Program-made: the position numbers and the translations under genes
The notes under the pieces: model-generated
The model's input: the letters and a program-made list of their open reading frames with translations, nothing else
What the model was told of the DNA's origin: nothing
Database searches by the model: none
NCBI RefSeq assembly: GCF_017299535.1
Contig: NZ_CP071238.1
Location: forward strand, 3,782,001 to 3,846,000
Origin: Serratia marcescens subsp. marcescens ATCC 13880
GTDB lineage: Bacteria > Pseudomonadota > Gammaproteobacteria > Enterobacterales > Enterobacteriaceae
Reading direction: 5' to 3'
Length of the DNA stretch: 64,000 nt
Shown: positions 19,404-26,950 of the stretch, piece after piece
Numbering within the stretch: the stretch's first letter is position 1
Layout of the letters: each line of letters starts with the position of its first letter

Positions 19404-20183
19404 ATGTCTGAAGTAGCTGTAGTGATTGGCGGCGGCCAAACGTTAGGCGCCTTTTTGTCCCACGGGCTGGCGCATGCCGGTTATCGGGTGGCGGTGGCCG
19501 ATCTGAACGCCGACAACGCCAATCGGGTGGCACAGCAGATCAACGAAGAGTACGGCACAGGCAGCGCCTGCGGTTTTCAAGCCGACGCCACCGACGAGCA
19601 GAGCGTGATCGCGCTGGCGACGGCGGTTGACCGGGCGTTCGGCCAAGCCAACCTGCTGGTGTACAGCGCCGGCATCGCCAAGGCGGCGCCAATCACCGAT
19701 TTCCCGCTGGGCGACTTCGACCGCTCGCTGCAGGTGAACCTGGTGGGCTATTTCCTCTGCGCCCGCGAGTTCTCGCGCCTGATGATCCGCGACGGCATCG
19801 CCGGGCGCATCATTCAGATCAACTCCAAGTCCGGCAAGGTCGGCAGCAAGCACAACTCCGGCTACAGCGCCGCCAAGTTCGGCGGCGTGGGGCTGACGCA
19901 GTCGCTGGCGCTCGATCTGGCGGAGTACGGCATCACCGTGCATTCGCTGATGCTCGGCAACCTGCTGAAGTCGCCGATGTTCCAGTCGCTGCTGCCGCAG
20001 TACGCGCAAAAACTGGGCATCGCGCCGGACCAGGTGGAGCAGTACTACATCGACAAGGTGCCGCTGAAGCGCGGTTGCGACTATCAGGACGTACTGAACA
20101 CCCTGCTGTTCTACGCCAGCGACAAGGCCTCTTACTGCACCGGCCAGTCGATCAACATCACCGGCGGCCAGGTGATGTTCTGA
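19404..20183 (+). CDS. srlD: Sorbitol-6-phosphate 2-dehydrogenase SrlD
   Basis: A 259-residue short-chain dehydrogenase that oxidises D-sorbitol 6-phosphate to fructose 6-phosphate with NAD+. The cofactor-binding start AVVIGGGQTLGAFL and the catalytic Ser/Tyr/Lys set (NSKSGK... SGYSAAKFG) are visible. Length equals the E. coli protein. It is preceded by AGGAG seven bases upstream. A GC-rich hairpin lies between it and srlM. Confidence 0.95.
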   Translation: MSEVAVVIGGGQTLGAFLSHGLAHAGYRVAVADLNADNANRVAQQINEEYGTGSACGFQADATDEQSVIALATAVDRAFGQANLLVYSAGIAKAAPITDFPLGDFDRSLQVNLVGYFLCAREFSRLMIRDGIAGRIIQINSKSGKVGSKHNSGYSAAKFGGVGLTQSLALDLAEYGITVHSLMLGNLLKSPMFQSLLPQYAQKLGIAPDQVEQYYIDKVPLKRGCDYQDVLNTLLFYASDKASYCTGQSINITGGQVMF

Positions 20184-20192
20184 CGCCATCGA

Positions 20193-20215
20193 CGCCCCCT
20201 TCCGCGGAAGGGGGC
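20193..20215 (+). terminator. Intercistronic hairpin between srlD and srlM
   Basis: GCCCCCT and AGGGGGC flank TCCGCGGA, making a strong hairpin without a T run directly before the srlM ribosome binding site (AAGGAG). It probably reduces or stabilises part of the transcript rather than ending it. Confidence 0.4.
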
Positions 20216-20229
20216 CTAAGGAGAACCCC

Positions 20230-20586
20230 ATGACACAAGCTTTGATCGCCTTCGCGCTGCTGGCCTGGCTGCTGCAAATCGCCTTCGGCTGGTGGCAACT
20301 GCAACGTTTCAACCGCGCCTTCGACGGTTTATGCCGGCTGGGCGCCGTGGGCGTCGGCCGTTCCGGCGGCCGTTTTCGTCCGCGGGTGGTGCTGGCGCTG
20401 GCCTTCGACGCCGATCGGCGGGTATGCGGCAGCCTGTTGCTTCGCGGCCTGACCGTCTTCGCCCGGCCTCGCCCGCTGCCTCATTTACACGGATTGCATC
20501 AGCGGGATTTGCGCCCGGATGTGATCTTCCCCGAGGATCGCGCATGCCAGTCTGCACTATCGTTAGCGATTGACCCCAAATCGTGA
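20230..20586 (+). CDS. srlM: Glucitol operon activator SrlM (GutM)
   Basis: A 118-residue protein of the GutM family, starting with a single hydrophobic helix (ALIAFALLAWLLQIAFGWW) followed by a basic region (RSGGRFRPRVVLALAFD). In E. coli it acts as a positive factor for the glucitol operon together with repressor SrlR. The length (119 in E. coli) and the place between srlD and srlR fit. An AAGGAG motif precedes the ATG. Confidence 0.9.
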   Translation: MTQALIAFALLAWLLQIAFGWWQLQRFNRAFDGLCRLGAVGVGRSGGRFRPRVVLALAFDADRRVCGSLLLRGLTVFARPRPLPHLHGLHQRDLRPDVIFPEDRACQSALSLAIDPKS

Positions 20587-20669
20587 TATTTTCACATTAA
20601 AAGACATTACCTTTCATAGTGAATTATTCAGCGAGGGGAAATGCCCAACTCTTGTGAACGGGAATCGCG

Positions 20670-21443
20670 ATGAAACCAAAGCAGCGGCAGGCCGCTATCC
20701 TTGAATATCTGCAGCGGCATGGCAAAACGGCGGTGGACGCCCTGGCCGAGCATTTCTCCACCACCGGCACCACCATCCGCAAGGATCTCACCCTGCTGGA
20801 AGAAGAAGGCGAGGTGATCCGCACCTACGGCGGCGTGGTGCTCAGCCGCGACGACGGCGATCAGCCAATCGACCGTAAAACCCATATCAACACCGAGAAA
20901 AAGCGCCGCATCGCCAGCGCCGCCGTGGCGCTGATCGCCGACGGCGACTCGCTGATCTTCGACGCCGGCAGCACGGTGCTGCAGATGGTGCCGCACCTGG
21001 CGCAGTTCAATAACATCACGGTGATGACCAACAGCCTGACCATCGTCAACGCGCTGGTGGAACTGGACAACGATCAGACCATCCTGATGCCCGGCGGCAC
21101 CTACCGCAAAAAATCGGCCTCGTTCCACGGCAGCCTGGCGGAATCGGCGTTTCAGCAATTCAGCTTCGACAAGCTGTTTATCGGCGCGGACGGCGTCGAT
21201 CTCAACGCAGGCGTCACCACCTTCAACGAAGTGCACAACGTCAGCAAAGCGATGTGCGAAGCCGCCGGCCGCATTATTTTGTTGGTGGACTCCTCGAAAT
21301 TCGGCCGCAAGAGCCCGAACGTGGTGTGCGAACTCAGCGCCGTCGATACGCTGATCACCGACCGAGACATCAACCCCGATTACCTCGCCGCCCTGCAGGC
21401 GAAAGGCATCAATATCATTCTGGTAGGAGACCCCGATGAGTAA
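20670..21443 (+). CDS. srlR: DeoR-family glucitol operon repressor SrlR
   Basis: A 257-residue DeoR-type repressor. The N-terminal winged helix ([20 protein letters not shown] ... [12 protein letters not shown]) and the C-terminal sugar-phosphate sensing domain ([31 protein letters not shown]) are both present. It represses the srl operon in the absence of sorbitol 6-phosphate. A short GTGA-TATTT-TCAC inverted repeat lies at the end of srlM, about 85 bases upstream. The stop overlaps gutQ by eight bases. Confidence 0.94.
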   Translation: MKPKQRQAAILEYLQRHGKTAVDALAEHFSTTGTTIRKDLTLLEEEGEVIRTYGGVVLSRDDGDQPIDRKTHINTEKKRRIASAAVALIADGDSLIFDAGSTVLQMVPHLAQFNNITVMTNSLTIVNALVELDNDQTILMPGGTYRKKSASFHGSLAESAFQQFSFDKLFIGADGVDLNAGVTTFNEVHNVSKAMCEAAGRIILLVDSSKFGRKSPNVVCELSAVDTLITDRDINPDYLAALQAKGINIILVGDPDE

Positions 21444-22407
21444 CGCCAACGCCCTGCTCGCCTTCGCCCGCGAAACGCTGGAGATCGAGTTGACCGAAGC
21501 GCAGCGCCTGCTGGCGCGCCTGGATGACAATTTCGTCTGCGCCTGCGAGCTGCTGCTGAATTGCCGCGGCAAAGCGGTGATTTCCGGCATCGGCAAGTCC
21601 GGCCATATCGGCAAGAAGATCGCCGCGTCGCTGGCCAGCACCGGCACGCCGTCATTCTTCGTGCATCCGGCGGAGGCGCTGCACGGCGATCTCGGCATGA
21701 TCGGCGCCGACGACGTGGTGGTGTTCATCTCCTACTCCGGCCGCGCCAAAGAGCTGGATCTGATCCTGCCGCTGCTGGCGGAGAACGGCATTCCGGTGAT
21801 CGCCGTTACCGGCGGCAAAGAGTCGCCGCTGGCGCAGGCCGCGGCCTGCGTGCTGGATATCGGCGTCGAGCGCGAAGCCTGCCCGATGGGGCTGGCGCCC
21901 ACCTCCAGCGCGGTCAACACCCTGATGATGGGCGACGCCCTGGCGATGGCGCTGATGCGCCAGCGCGGTTTCAACGCGGAAGACTTCGCCCGATCGCACC
22001 CGGGCGGCAGCCTGGGCGCGCGTCTGCTGAACCGCGTGCATCACCTGATGCGCACCGGCGATCGCCTGCCGCGCGTGAGCGAAAGCGCCAACGTGATGGA
22101 GGCGATGCTGGAACTGAGCCGCACCGGGCTGGGGTTGGTAGCGGTCTGCGACGCGCAGCAGCGGGTGGTGGGCGTATTTACCGACGGCGATCTGCGCCGC
22201 TGGCTGGTGAAGGGCAACAGCCTGCAGGATCCGCTCAGCCCGGCGATCACCCGCCCCGGCTATCGGCTGCCAGAGCAGTGGCGCGCCGGGGAGGCGCTGG
22301 AAGCGCTGCACGAACAACACATCAGCGCGGCTCCGGTGGTCGATATGGACGGCGTGCTGGTGGGGGCGCTCAACCTGCACGATCTGCATCAGGCCGGCAT
22401 CGGCTGA
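21436..22407 (+). CDS. gutQ: Arabinose 5-phosphate isomerase GutQ
   Basis: A 323-residue enzyme with an N-terminal SIS domain ([60 protein letters not shown]) and two C-terminal CBS repeats. It interconverts D-ribulose 5-phosphate and D-arabinose 5-phosphate, the entry to Kdo synthesis, and parallels KdsD. As in E. coli it closes the srl operon. GGAG before the ATG lies inside srlR. A GC-rich hairpin (22414-22443) follows. Confidence 0.94.
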   Translation: MSNANALLAFARETLEIELTEAQRLLARLDDNFVCACELLLNCRGKAVISGIGKSGHIGKKIAASLASTGTPSFFVHPAEALHGDLGMIGADDVVVFISYSGRAKELDLILPLLAENGIPVIAVTGGKESPLAQAAACVLDIGVEREACPMGLAPTSSAVNTLMMGDALAMALMRQRGFNAEDFARSHPGGSLGARLLNRVHHLMRTGDRLPRVSESANVMEAMLELSRTGLGLVAVCDAQQRVVGVFTDGDLRRWLVKGNSLQDPLSPAITRPGYRLPEQWRAGEALEALHEQHISAAPVVDMDGVLVGALNLHDLHQAGIG

Positions 22408-22413
22408 TCAACG

Positions 22414-22443
22414 CCGGGGGGCGCCATCACCAGCGCCCCCCGG
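22414..22443. terminator. Hairpin between convergent gutQ and ivy
   Basis: CCGGGGGGCGC and GCGCCCCCCGG form a perfect 11-bp stem with an eight-base loop in the gap between the two converging genes. No long T run follows on either strand, so it may act as a bidirectional but imperfect terminator. Confidence 0.5.
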
Positions 22444-22448
22444 TCAGA

Positions 22449-22907
22449 TCATTTCCAATCGGGATTGTTCTCGAACTGCTGCTTCAGCAGCGCTTTCATG
22501 TCGTCATTCGGCTTGCCGAGCCACTGGTACTTGGCATACTTCTTCGGATGATCGACGGCTTCCGGCCGATCTTCCACTTCCACCCGCACGCCCCAGGCCT
22601 GGGATTTGTCCGCGCTGAACGCCACGATCAAAAAGTTATTGCCGCAGTCGTGGGGCTTGCACAGGTTACCGACCAGATACTCTTTGCCCTTCCAGTTCAG
22701 ATTCTGCGCCGGCGTAGAGGTGCCGACGCCCTTGCGCGCCCAGCCCGGCATCCGCGCCTGGCCTTTGACCATGTTTTGCCAGCTGGCCTGATACCCCGGC
22801 TGCTGAATCAAATCCGATGTGGTGACGATTTGTTGGGCAAAGCTGCCCGCGCTGAAGCTGAGCAGTGCGCCAAAGAGGGCGCAACGCAGCGCCTGGTGTC
22901 CCGTCAT
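22449..22907 (-). CDS. ivy: Inhibitor of vertebrate C-type lysozyme (Ivy family)
   Basis: A 152-residue secreted protein. A signal peptide ends near AGSFA-QQ (residues about 1-24). The Ivy hallmark loop is present as CKPHDCG, where the two cysteines form a disulfide and the loop plugs the lysozyme active site. FSADKSQAWGVRVEV and KYQWLGKPNDDMKALL are also Ivy-like. The protein should act in the periplasm and protect peptidoglycan. AGGGAGAAGG precedes the start. It stands alone between gutQ and thiD. Confidence 0.9.
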   Translation of the reverse strand: MTGHQALRCALFGALLSFSAGSFAQQIVTTSDLIQQPGYQASWQNMVKGQARMPGWARKGVGTSTPAQNLNWKGKEYLVGNLCKPHDCGNNFLIVAFSADKSQAWGVRVEVEDRPEAVDHPKKYAKYQWLGKPNDDMKALLKQQFENNPDWK

Positions 22908-22991
22908 AGTCCTTCTCCCTAGGTTAAATCAGGTTTCGCCCATAAAACCGGGCCTGAACTAGTCAGACCACGGTTGCGGCAAAAAGTTGAC

Positions 22992-23792
22992 TCACCACCA
23001 GGCGTGAAAATGATGCACCGGCCCGATGCCGTGCCCCACTTCCAGCGTATCCGCCTGTTGCAGCGCTTGTTGCAGGTAGCCCTTGGCGGCGGCCACCGTG
23101 GCCGCCCAGTCGGCATGGCGCGGACGCAGCGCCGCCAGCGCGGCCGAGAGCGTGCAACCGGTGCCGTGGGTATGGCGGGTGGCGACGCGCGGCGCGGTAA
23201 AGCGCTGCTCGCCTTCGGCGGTAAACAGCCAGTCCGGGCTCTCGCTTTCGCTCAGGTGGCCGCCCTTCATCAGCACCGCTCGGCAGCCCATCGCCAGCAG
23301 CGCCCGCCCCTGCTCGCGCATCTGCGCTTCATCTTCCGCCGGCGCGCACGCCAGCAGCGCCGCCGCTTCCGGCAGGTTCGGCGTAATGATCGACACCAGC
23401 GGCAACAGCTCGCGTCGAATCGACGCCACCGCCTCCGGGGCCAGCAACGGATCGCCGCTTTTCGCCAGCATCACGGTGTCCAGCACCACGAATTCCGGCC
23501 GGTAATGGCGCAGCCGTTCGGCCACCGCCTGCACGATATCGGCGTTGGCCAGCATGCCGATCTTGACGCTGTCGATGCGCACGTCGCTAAACACCGAGTC
23601 CAGCTGCGCGGCGACAAACGCCGGATCGATGTAATACACCGACTGCACGCCGCGGGTATTCTGCGCCACCAGCGCGGTGATCACCGAGGTGCCGTAGGCG
23701 CCAAGCGCCGAGAAGGCCTTCAGATCGGCCTGAATGCCGGCGCCGCCGCTGGGATCGGTGCCGGCGATGGTCAGCGCGTTAATGCGTTTCAT
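22992..23792 (-). CDS. thiD: Hydroxymethylpyrimidine/phosphomethylpyrimidine kinase ThiD
   Basis: A 266-residue ribokinase-fold kinase that phosphorylates HMP and then HMP phosphate in thiamine synthesis. The start [25 protein letters not shown] and the C-terminal anion hole and catalytic base motif (HTHGTGCTLSAALAA) are characteristic. It overlaps thiM by ATGA, so translation is coupled and both depend on the upstream TPP riboswitch. An upstream extension of the frame lies inside thiM and is not used. Confidence 0.95.
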   Translation of the reverse strand: MKRINALTIAGTDPSGGAGIQADLKAFSALGAYGTSVITALVAQNTRGVQSVYYIDPAFVAAQLDSVFSDVRIDSVKIGMLANADIVQAVAERLRHYRPEFVVLDTVMLAKSGDPLLAPEAVASIRRELLPLVSIITPNLPEAAALLACAPAEDEAQMREQGRALLAMGCRAVLMKGGHLSESESPDWLFTAEGEQRFTAPRVATRHTHGTGCTLSAALAALRPRHADWAATVAAAKGYLQQALQQADTLEVGHGIGPVHHFHAWW

Positions 23793-24583
23793 CACAGATC
23801 CTCCCCGCGCAGCTGATACAGGGCGTCGAGGAACGCCGGCGTAAAGCTGCCCGGCCCGGCGGCCTGCCTGGCCGCGAGGCCGCCGCAGTGGGACATCACC
23901 CGGCAGGCGGCCGCCACGTTGTCCAGGCGATCGCCCGGCAGGGCGCAAAACGCCGCCGCCACCGCCGACAGCGCGCAGCCGGTGCCCACCACCCGCGTCA
24001 TCAGCGGGGAGCCGCCTTCGATCGCCCAATCGCGTTGGCCGTCGGTGACGTAATCCACCGCGCCGGTGACCGCTACTACCGCACCGCTGCGCTGCGCCAG
24101 CTCACGCGCGGCGGGCAATGCCGCCAAGGAATCGTCGCCGCTGTCCACGCCGCGGCCGCTGGCCAGCAACCCGCTGAGCGCCATGATTTCCGAGGCGTTG
24201 CCGCGTATCGCCGCCGGTTTCTCGTCCAGCAGCTGTTTGGCGAAGGCGGTGCGGTAGGAGAGCGCGCCAACCGCCACCGGATCCAGCGTCCAGGGCTTGC
24301 CGGCCTGATTGGCGGCGGCCACCGCCGCGCGCATCGATTCGGCACGCAGCGCGTTGAGGGTGCCGACGTTGATCAGCAGGCCGTCGGCCAACGCGCTGAA
24401 CTGCGCCGCCTCTTGCGGCTCCACCACCATCGCCGGGGAGGCGCCGAGCGCCAGCAGCACGTTGGCGGTCAGCGATTGCACCACTTCGTTGGTCAGGCAG
24501 TGGATCAGCGGAGGCCGCTGTTGGAATTGAGTCAGGCAGGCCGCGGCGCGAGCGCCGGGTAGTGCATCAGGTCGAGCGATCAT
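23792..24583 (-). CDS. thiM: Hydroxyethylthiazole kinase ThiM
   Basis: A 263-residue kinase that phosphorylates the thiazole precursor HET for thiamine salvage. Typical segments are [28 protein letters not shown] at the N terminus and the catalytic loop [17 protein letters not shown]. The start codon follows GGGAGGAAT, and this ribosome binding site is partly inside a perfect hairpin downstream of a TPP riboswitch. The next gene, thiD, overlaps by four bases. Confidence 0.95.
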   Translation of the reverse strand: MIARPDALPGARAAACLTQFQQRPPLIHCLTNEVVQSLTANVLLALGASPAMVVEPQEAAQFSALADGLLINVGTLNALRAESMRAAVAAANQAGKPWTLDPVAVGALSYRTAFAKQLLDEKPAAIRGNASEIMALSGLLASGRGVDSGDDSLAALPAARELAQRSGAVVAVTGAVDYVTDGQRDWAIEGGSPLMTRVVGTGCALSAVAAAFCALPGDRLDNVAAACRVMSHCGGLAARQAAGPGSFTPAFLDALYQLRGEDL

Positions 24584-24589
24584 ATTCCT

Positions 24590-24624
24590 CCCAACCGGCG
24601 TTCAAGAAGGCGGCGCCGGTTGGG
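24590..24624 (-). promoter_or_regulatory. Ribosome-binding-site sequestering hairpin of thiM (riboswitch expression platform)
   Basis: On the minus strand CCCAACCGGCG (24624-24614) pairs perfectly with CGCCGGTTGGG (24600-24590) around a 13-base loop. The distal arm runs into the GGAGG of thiM, so formation of the stem should hide part of the ribosome binding site and repress translation. Confidence 0.65.
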
Positions 24625-24630
24625 CGGCCG

Positions 24631-24709
24631 TGACTTCCCTACGCTGGCATTATCCAGATCAGGTAATACGGGTATTTCTCAGCCTTCACGCAGAAGGGCA
24701 CCCCGAGTC
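24631..24709 (-). promoter_or_regulatory. TPP riboswitch (thi box) controlling thiMD
   Basis: On the minus strand the conserved elements occur in order: ACTCGGGGTGCCC, GGCTGAGA, TACCCGT, ACCTGATCTGGATAATGCC and AGCGTAGGGAAGT. These are the signatures of the THI-element aptamer that binds thiamine pyrophosphate. It lies 48 bases upstream of the thiM start. Confidence 0.95.
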
Positions 24710-24806
24710 ATGAAAATCAATAGGTTGTGATCAACGTTGCGTTAATCCCTGAGCGGGATCATGCCAGCGGCGGCGCGGACAAACAAGCGAATAAATTCGC
24801 TCGCGC

Positions 24807-25421
24807 CTAAGCGATGTTGCCCTCTTTTCCCGCCAGATACAGGCTCAGCACGCCGGGCAGCTCCGCCAACGTAAATGCCACGCTCTGCGGCGCCGTTTTG
24901 AAGATGTGATGCAAGGTGCCGGCCACCAGGCTTTGCAACAGCCGGGTTTGCTGCAGGATCTCCGCCTCGGCGGTCTCGGGGCGGCGCAGCTGCAGCACTC
25001 GGGCGATCAGCGCCAGGAAGCTGGACTTTTCGTCCGGCAGGTTCATTTCCCGCATCACCGGCAGGTAGTCGGCGTGCTCGCGCAGGTACTGCGCATAGGG
25101 TGAAAACAGCCGCTGGATCACCGCTTCAGCGGAGAGGCGCCGCCACTCGTCGTCGCTGGCCAGCGCCATGTCGCGCACCAGCGCCTCGATCGATTCGGTG
25201 TGCCGATCCGCCAGCGCCTTGATCACCGCGTGGCGATCGGGGAAAAAGTGATACATCGAGCCGATGGAGGTTTTGGCGTGTTTGGCCAGCCGCTGCATGC
25301 TGAGCGCCGCCAGGCCATCCTGCGCCACGATCGCCGCCGCTGAATCCAGAATGGTTTGTACGCGTTGCCGCCCTCTTTCCTGCTGCGGCTCTCGCCCGGT
25401 GATGTGTTCGTCGATTTGCAT
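24807..25421 (-). CDS. TetR-family transcriptional regulator
   Basis: A 204-residue regulator with an N-terminal TetR helix-turn-helix (LSMQRLAKHAKTSIGSMYHFF) and a helical ligand-binding domain. It is divergent from a ytcA-mdtN-mdtO-like efflux operon and most likely represses it. Three copies of the octamer TCTAGTTT (one inverted) lie in the shared 217-base upstream region and are the best operator candidates. The ligand is unknown; aromatic compounds are typical for this efflux type. Confidence 0.87.
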   Translation of the reverse strand: MQIDEHITGREPQQERGRQRVQTILDSAAAIVAQDGLAALSMQRLAKHAKTSIGSMYHFFPDRHAVIKALADRHTESIEALVRDMALASDDEWRRLSAEAVIQRLFSPYAQYLREHADYLPVMREMNLPDEKSSFLALIARVLQLRRPETAEAEILQQTRLLQSLVAGTLHHIFKTAPQSVAFTLAELPGVLSLYLAGKEGNIA

Positions 25422-25489
25422 ATTCGTTTCTGCCCGCTGTCATCAACGCATTATACCCATTTGCCGCCGCGAAGGCAGGGTGACACAAA

Positions 25490-25537
25490 AAACTAGATTA
25501 ACCCCTCTAGTTTAGAGTAGAGTATTTATTCTAGTTT
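25490..25537. promoter_or_regulatory. Triple TCTAGTTT operator between the TetR gene and the efflux operon
   Basis: AAACTAGA (25490-25497) and TCTAGTTT (25506-25513) form a perfect inverted repeat with an eight-base spacer, and a third TCTAGTTT follows at 25530-25537, 24 bases (about 2.3 helical turns) from the second. This is a typical layout for a TetR-family operator with two binding units. Binding is inferred. Confidence 0.55.
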
Positions 25538-25638
25538 CCCCTTGCGCAAGCATGGGGGTGACAAACAGTGACCTCACTCACTGAAAAAGAGTCATTTCAT
25601 TCGGCCCGTCGACCAAGCCAATCGCCAGAGAACGCCCT

Positions 25639-25902
25639 ATGCCCGACAAAAAACTGCTTATCACCTGCCTGACCGCGCTGTTGCTCACCGGGTGCTCGCC
25701 GGCACCGTCCATGGTGGTGTTCGGCGCTTCGTTCCCCGACTGGCTGTTTTGCCTGTGCGGCGGCGTGGCGGGCATGGTGGCGATCCACCTGCTGCTGCGC
25801 ACCCCGGAAAAACGCGCCTGGCTGGCGCCGCAGCTGCTGACGTATCCGGCGCTGACCGCGCTGATCGCCATGCTGACCTGGTTACTGGTTTTCCCCCACT
25901 GA
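25639..25902 (+). CDS. ytcA: YtcA family small lipoprotein
   Basis: An 87-residue protein with a lipoprotein signal peptide (lipobox LLTGC, Cys19) and two hydrophobic helices (about 33-50 and 68-85). YtcA-family proteins accompany mdtNOP-type tripartite pumps in enterobacteria. It lies 10 bases before the HlyD-type gene. Function is not established; the context suggests a role with the pump. Confidence 0.82.
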   Translation: MPDKKLLITCLTALLLTGCSPAPSMVVFGASFPDWLFCLCGGVAGMVAIHLLLRTPEKRAWLAPQLLTYPALTALIAMLTWLLVFPH

Positions 25903-25912
25903 GACTGACGCC

Positions 25913-26950
25913 ATGACCCAACCACAAACCTCCAACAAGCGCAGACTGCTGGTGCTTACCATCCTGGCGTTGACGCTCATCGTGGCCGCCGTCGTCGTCT
26001 GGCGGGTGGAAAACGCCCCCACTACCGACGATGCCTACGCCTATGCCGACACCATCGACGTAGTGCCGGAGGTGAACGGCCGCATCATCGAGATGCCGAT
26101 CCGCGACAACCAGGAAGTGCGGCAAGGCGATCTGCTGTTCCGCATCGATCCGCGCCCTTACCAGGACGCGCTGGCGGCCAGCGAAGCGCGCCTGATCACG
26201 CTGAATGAACAGATCAAGCTGACGCAGCGTTCGGTCAACGCGCAGCAGTACAACGCCGAATCGATGAACGCCATCGTCAAACGCTCGCAGGCGCTGGTGG
26301 CGCAGGCGACCGACACCCTCAACCGCCGGCAGAAGCTGCTCGGCAAGAACTACGTTTCGGCGGAAGAAGTGGAAACCGCCCGCACCTCCCAGCGCTCGGC
26401 GCAGGCGGAACTGCAGGCCGCATTGCTGCAGGCGAAACAGGCGGAAGCCGCCGTCAGCGGCGTCGAAGCCCTGGTCGCGCAGCGTGCCGAAGTGCAGGCC
26501 GACATCGCCATCGCCAAACTGAACCTGGAGTTCACCGAGGTGAGAGCGCCGTTCGACGGCCGCATCGCCTCCCTGAAAACCACCGTAGGCCAATATGCCT
26601 CCAGCGCCAAACCGGTGTTCACGCTGATCGACACCCGCCACTGGTACGTGGTCGCCAACTTCCGCGAAACCGACCTGAAAGGCGTGCATCCCGGCGTGCC
26701 GGCCACGCTGTATTTAATGAGCGACGCCGGCCAGACCTTCAGCGGCAAGGTGGAATCGATCAGCTACGGCGTGCAGCCCGACGACGGCGGCACAGTGCTG
26801 GGCGGGCTGCCCAACGTGTCGCGCAACATCAACTGGGTGCACGTTTCGCAGCGCTTCCCGGTCAAGATCGCGGTAGAAGCCCCCAACCCGGCGCTGTTCC
26901 GCGTGGGCGCTTCGGCGGTGGCCAAGCTGAACCTGCGCCATGAAGAATAA
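25913..26950 (+). CDS. mdtN: HlyD-family membrane fusion protein, MdtN-like
   Basis: A 345-residue periplasmic adaptor with one N-terminal membrane helix (LLVLTILALTLIVAAVVVW), a split lipoyl-like domain (VVPEVNGRIIEMPIRDNQEVRQGDLLFRIDP ... TEVRAPFDGRIASL) and a long Gln/Ala-rich coiled-coil hairpin between them. It should connect the FUSC-type inner membrane partner with an outer membrane channel. The stop overlaps the next gene by 11 bases. E. coli mdtN, in the same order after ytcA, is the closest recognised pattern. Confidence 0.87.
   Translation: MTQPQTSNKRRLLVLTILALTLIVAAVVVWRVENAPTTDDAYAYADTIDVVPEVNGRIIEMPIRDNQEVRQGDLLFRIDPRPYQDALAASEARLITLNEQIKLTQRSVNAQQYNAESMNAIVKRSQALVAQATDTLNRRQKLLGKNYVSAEEVETARTSQRSAQAELQAALLQAKQAEAAVSGVEALVAQRAEVQADIAIAKLNLEFTEVRAPFDGRIASLKTTVGQYASSAKPVFTLIDTRHWYVVANFRETDLKGVHPGVPATLYLMSDAGQTFSGKVESISYGVQPDDGGTVLGGLPNVSRNINWVHVSQRFPVKIAVEAPNPALFRVGASAVAKLNLRHEE

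Noticed and set aside
20576..20596. CRP site upstream of srlR (CGTGA ... TCACA)
   Set aside because: The spacer is five rather than six bases and the site overlaps the end of srlM; kept only as a remark under srlR.
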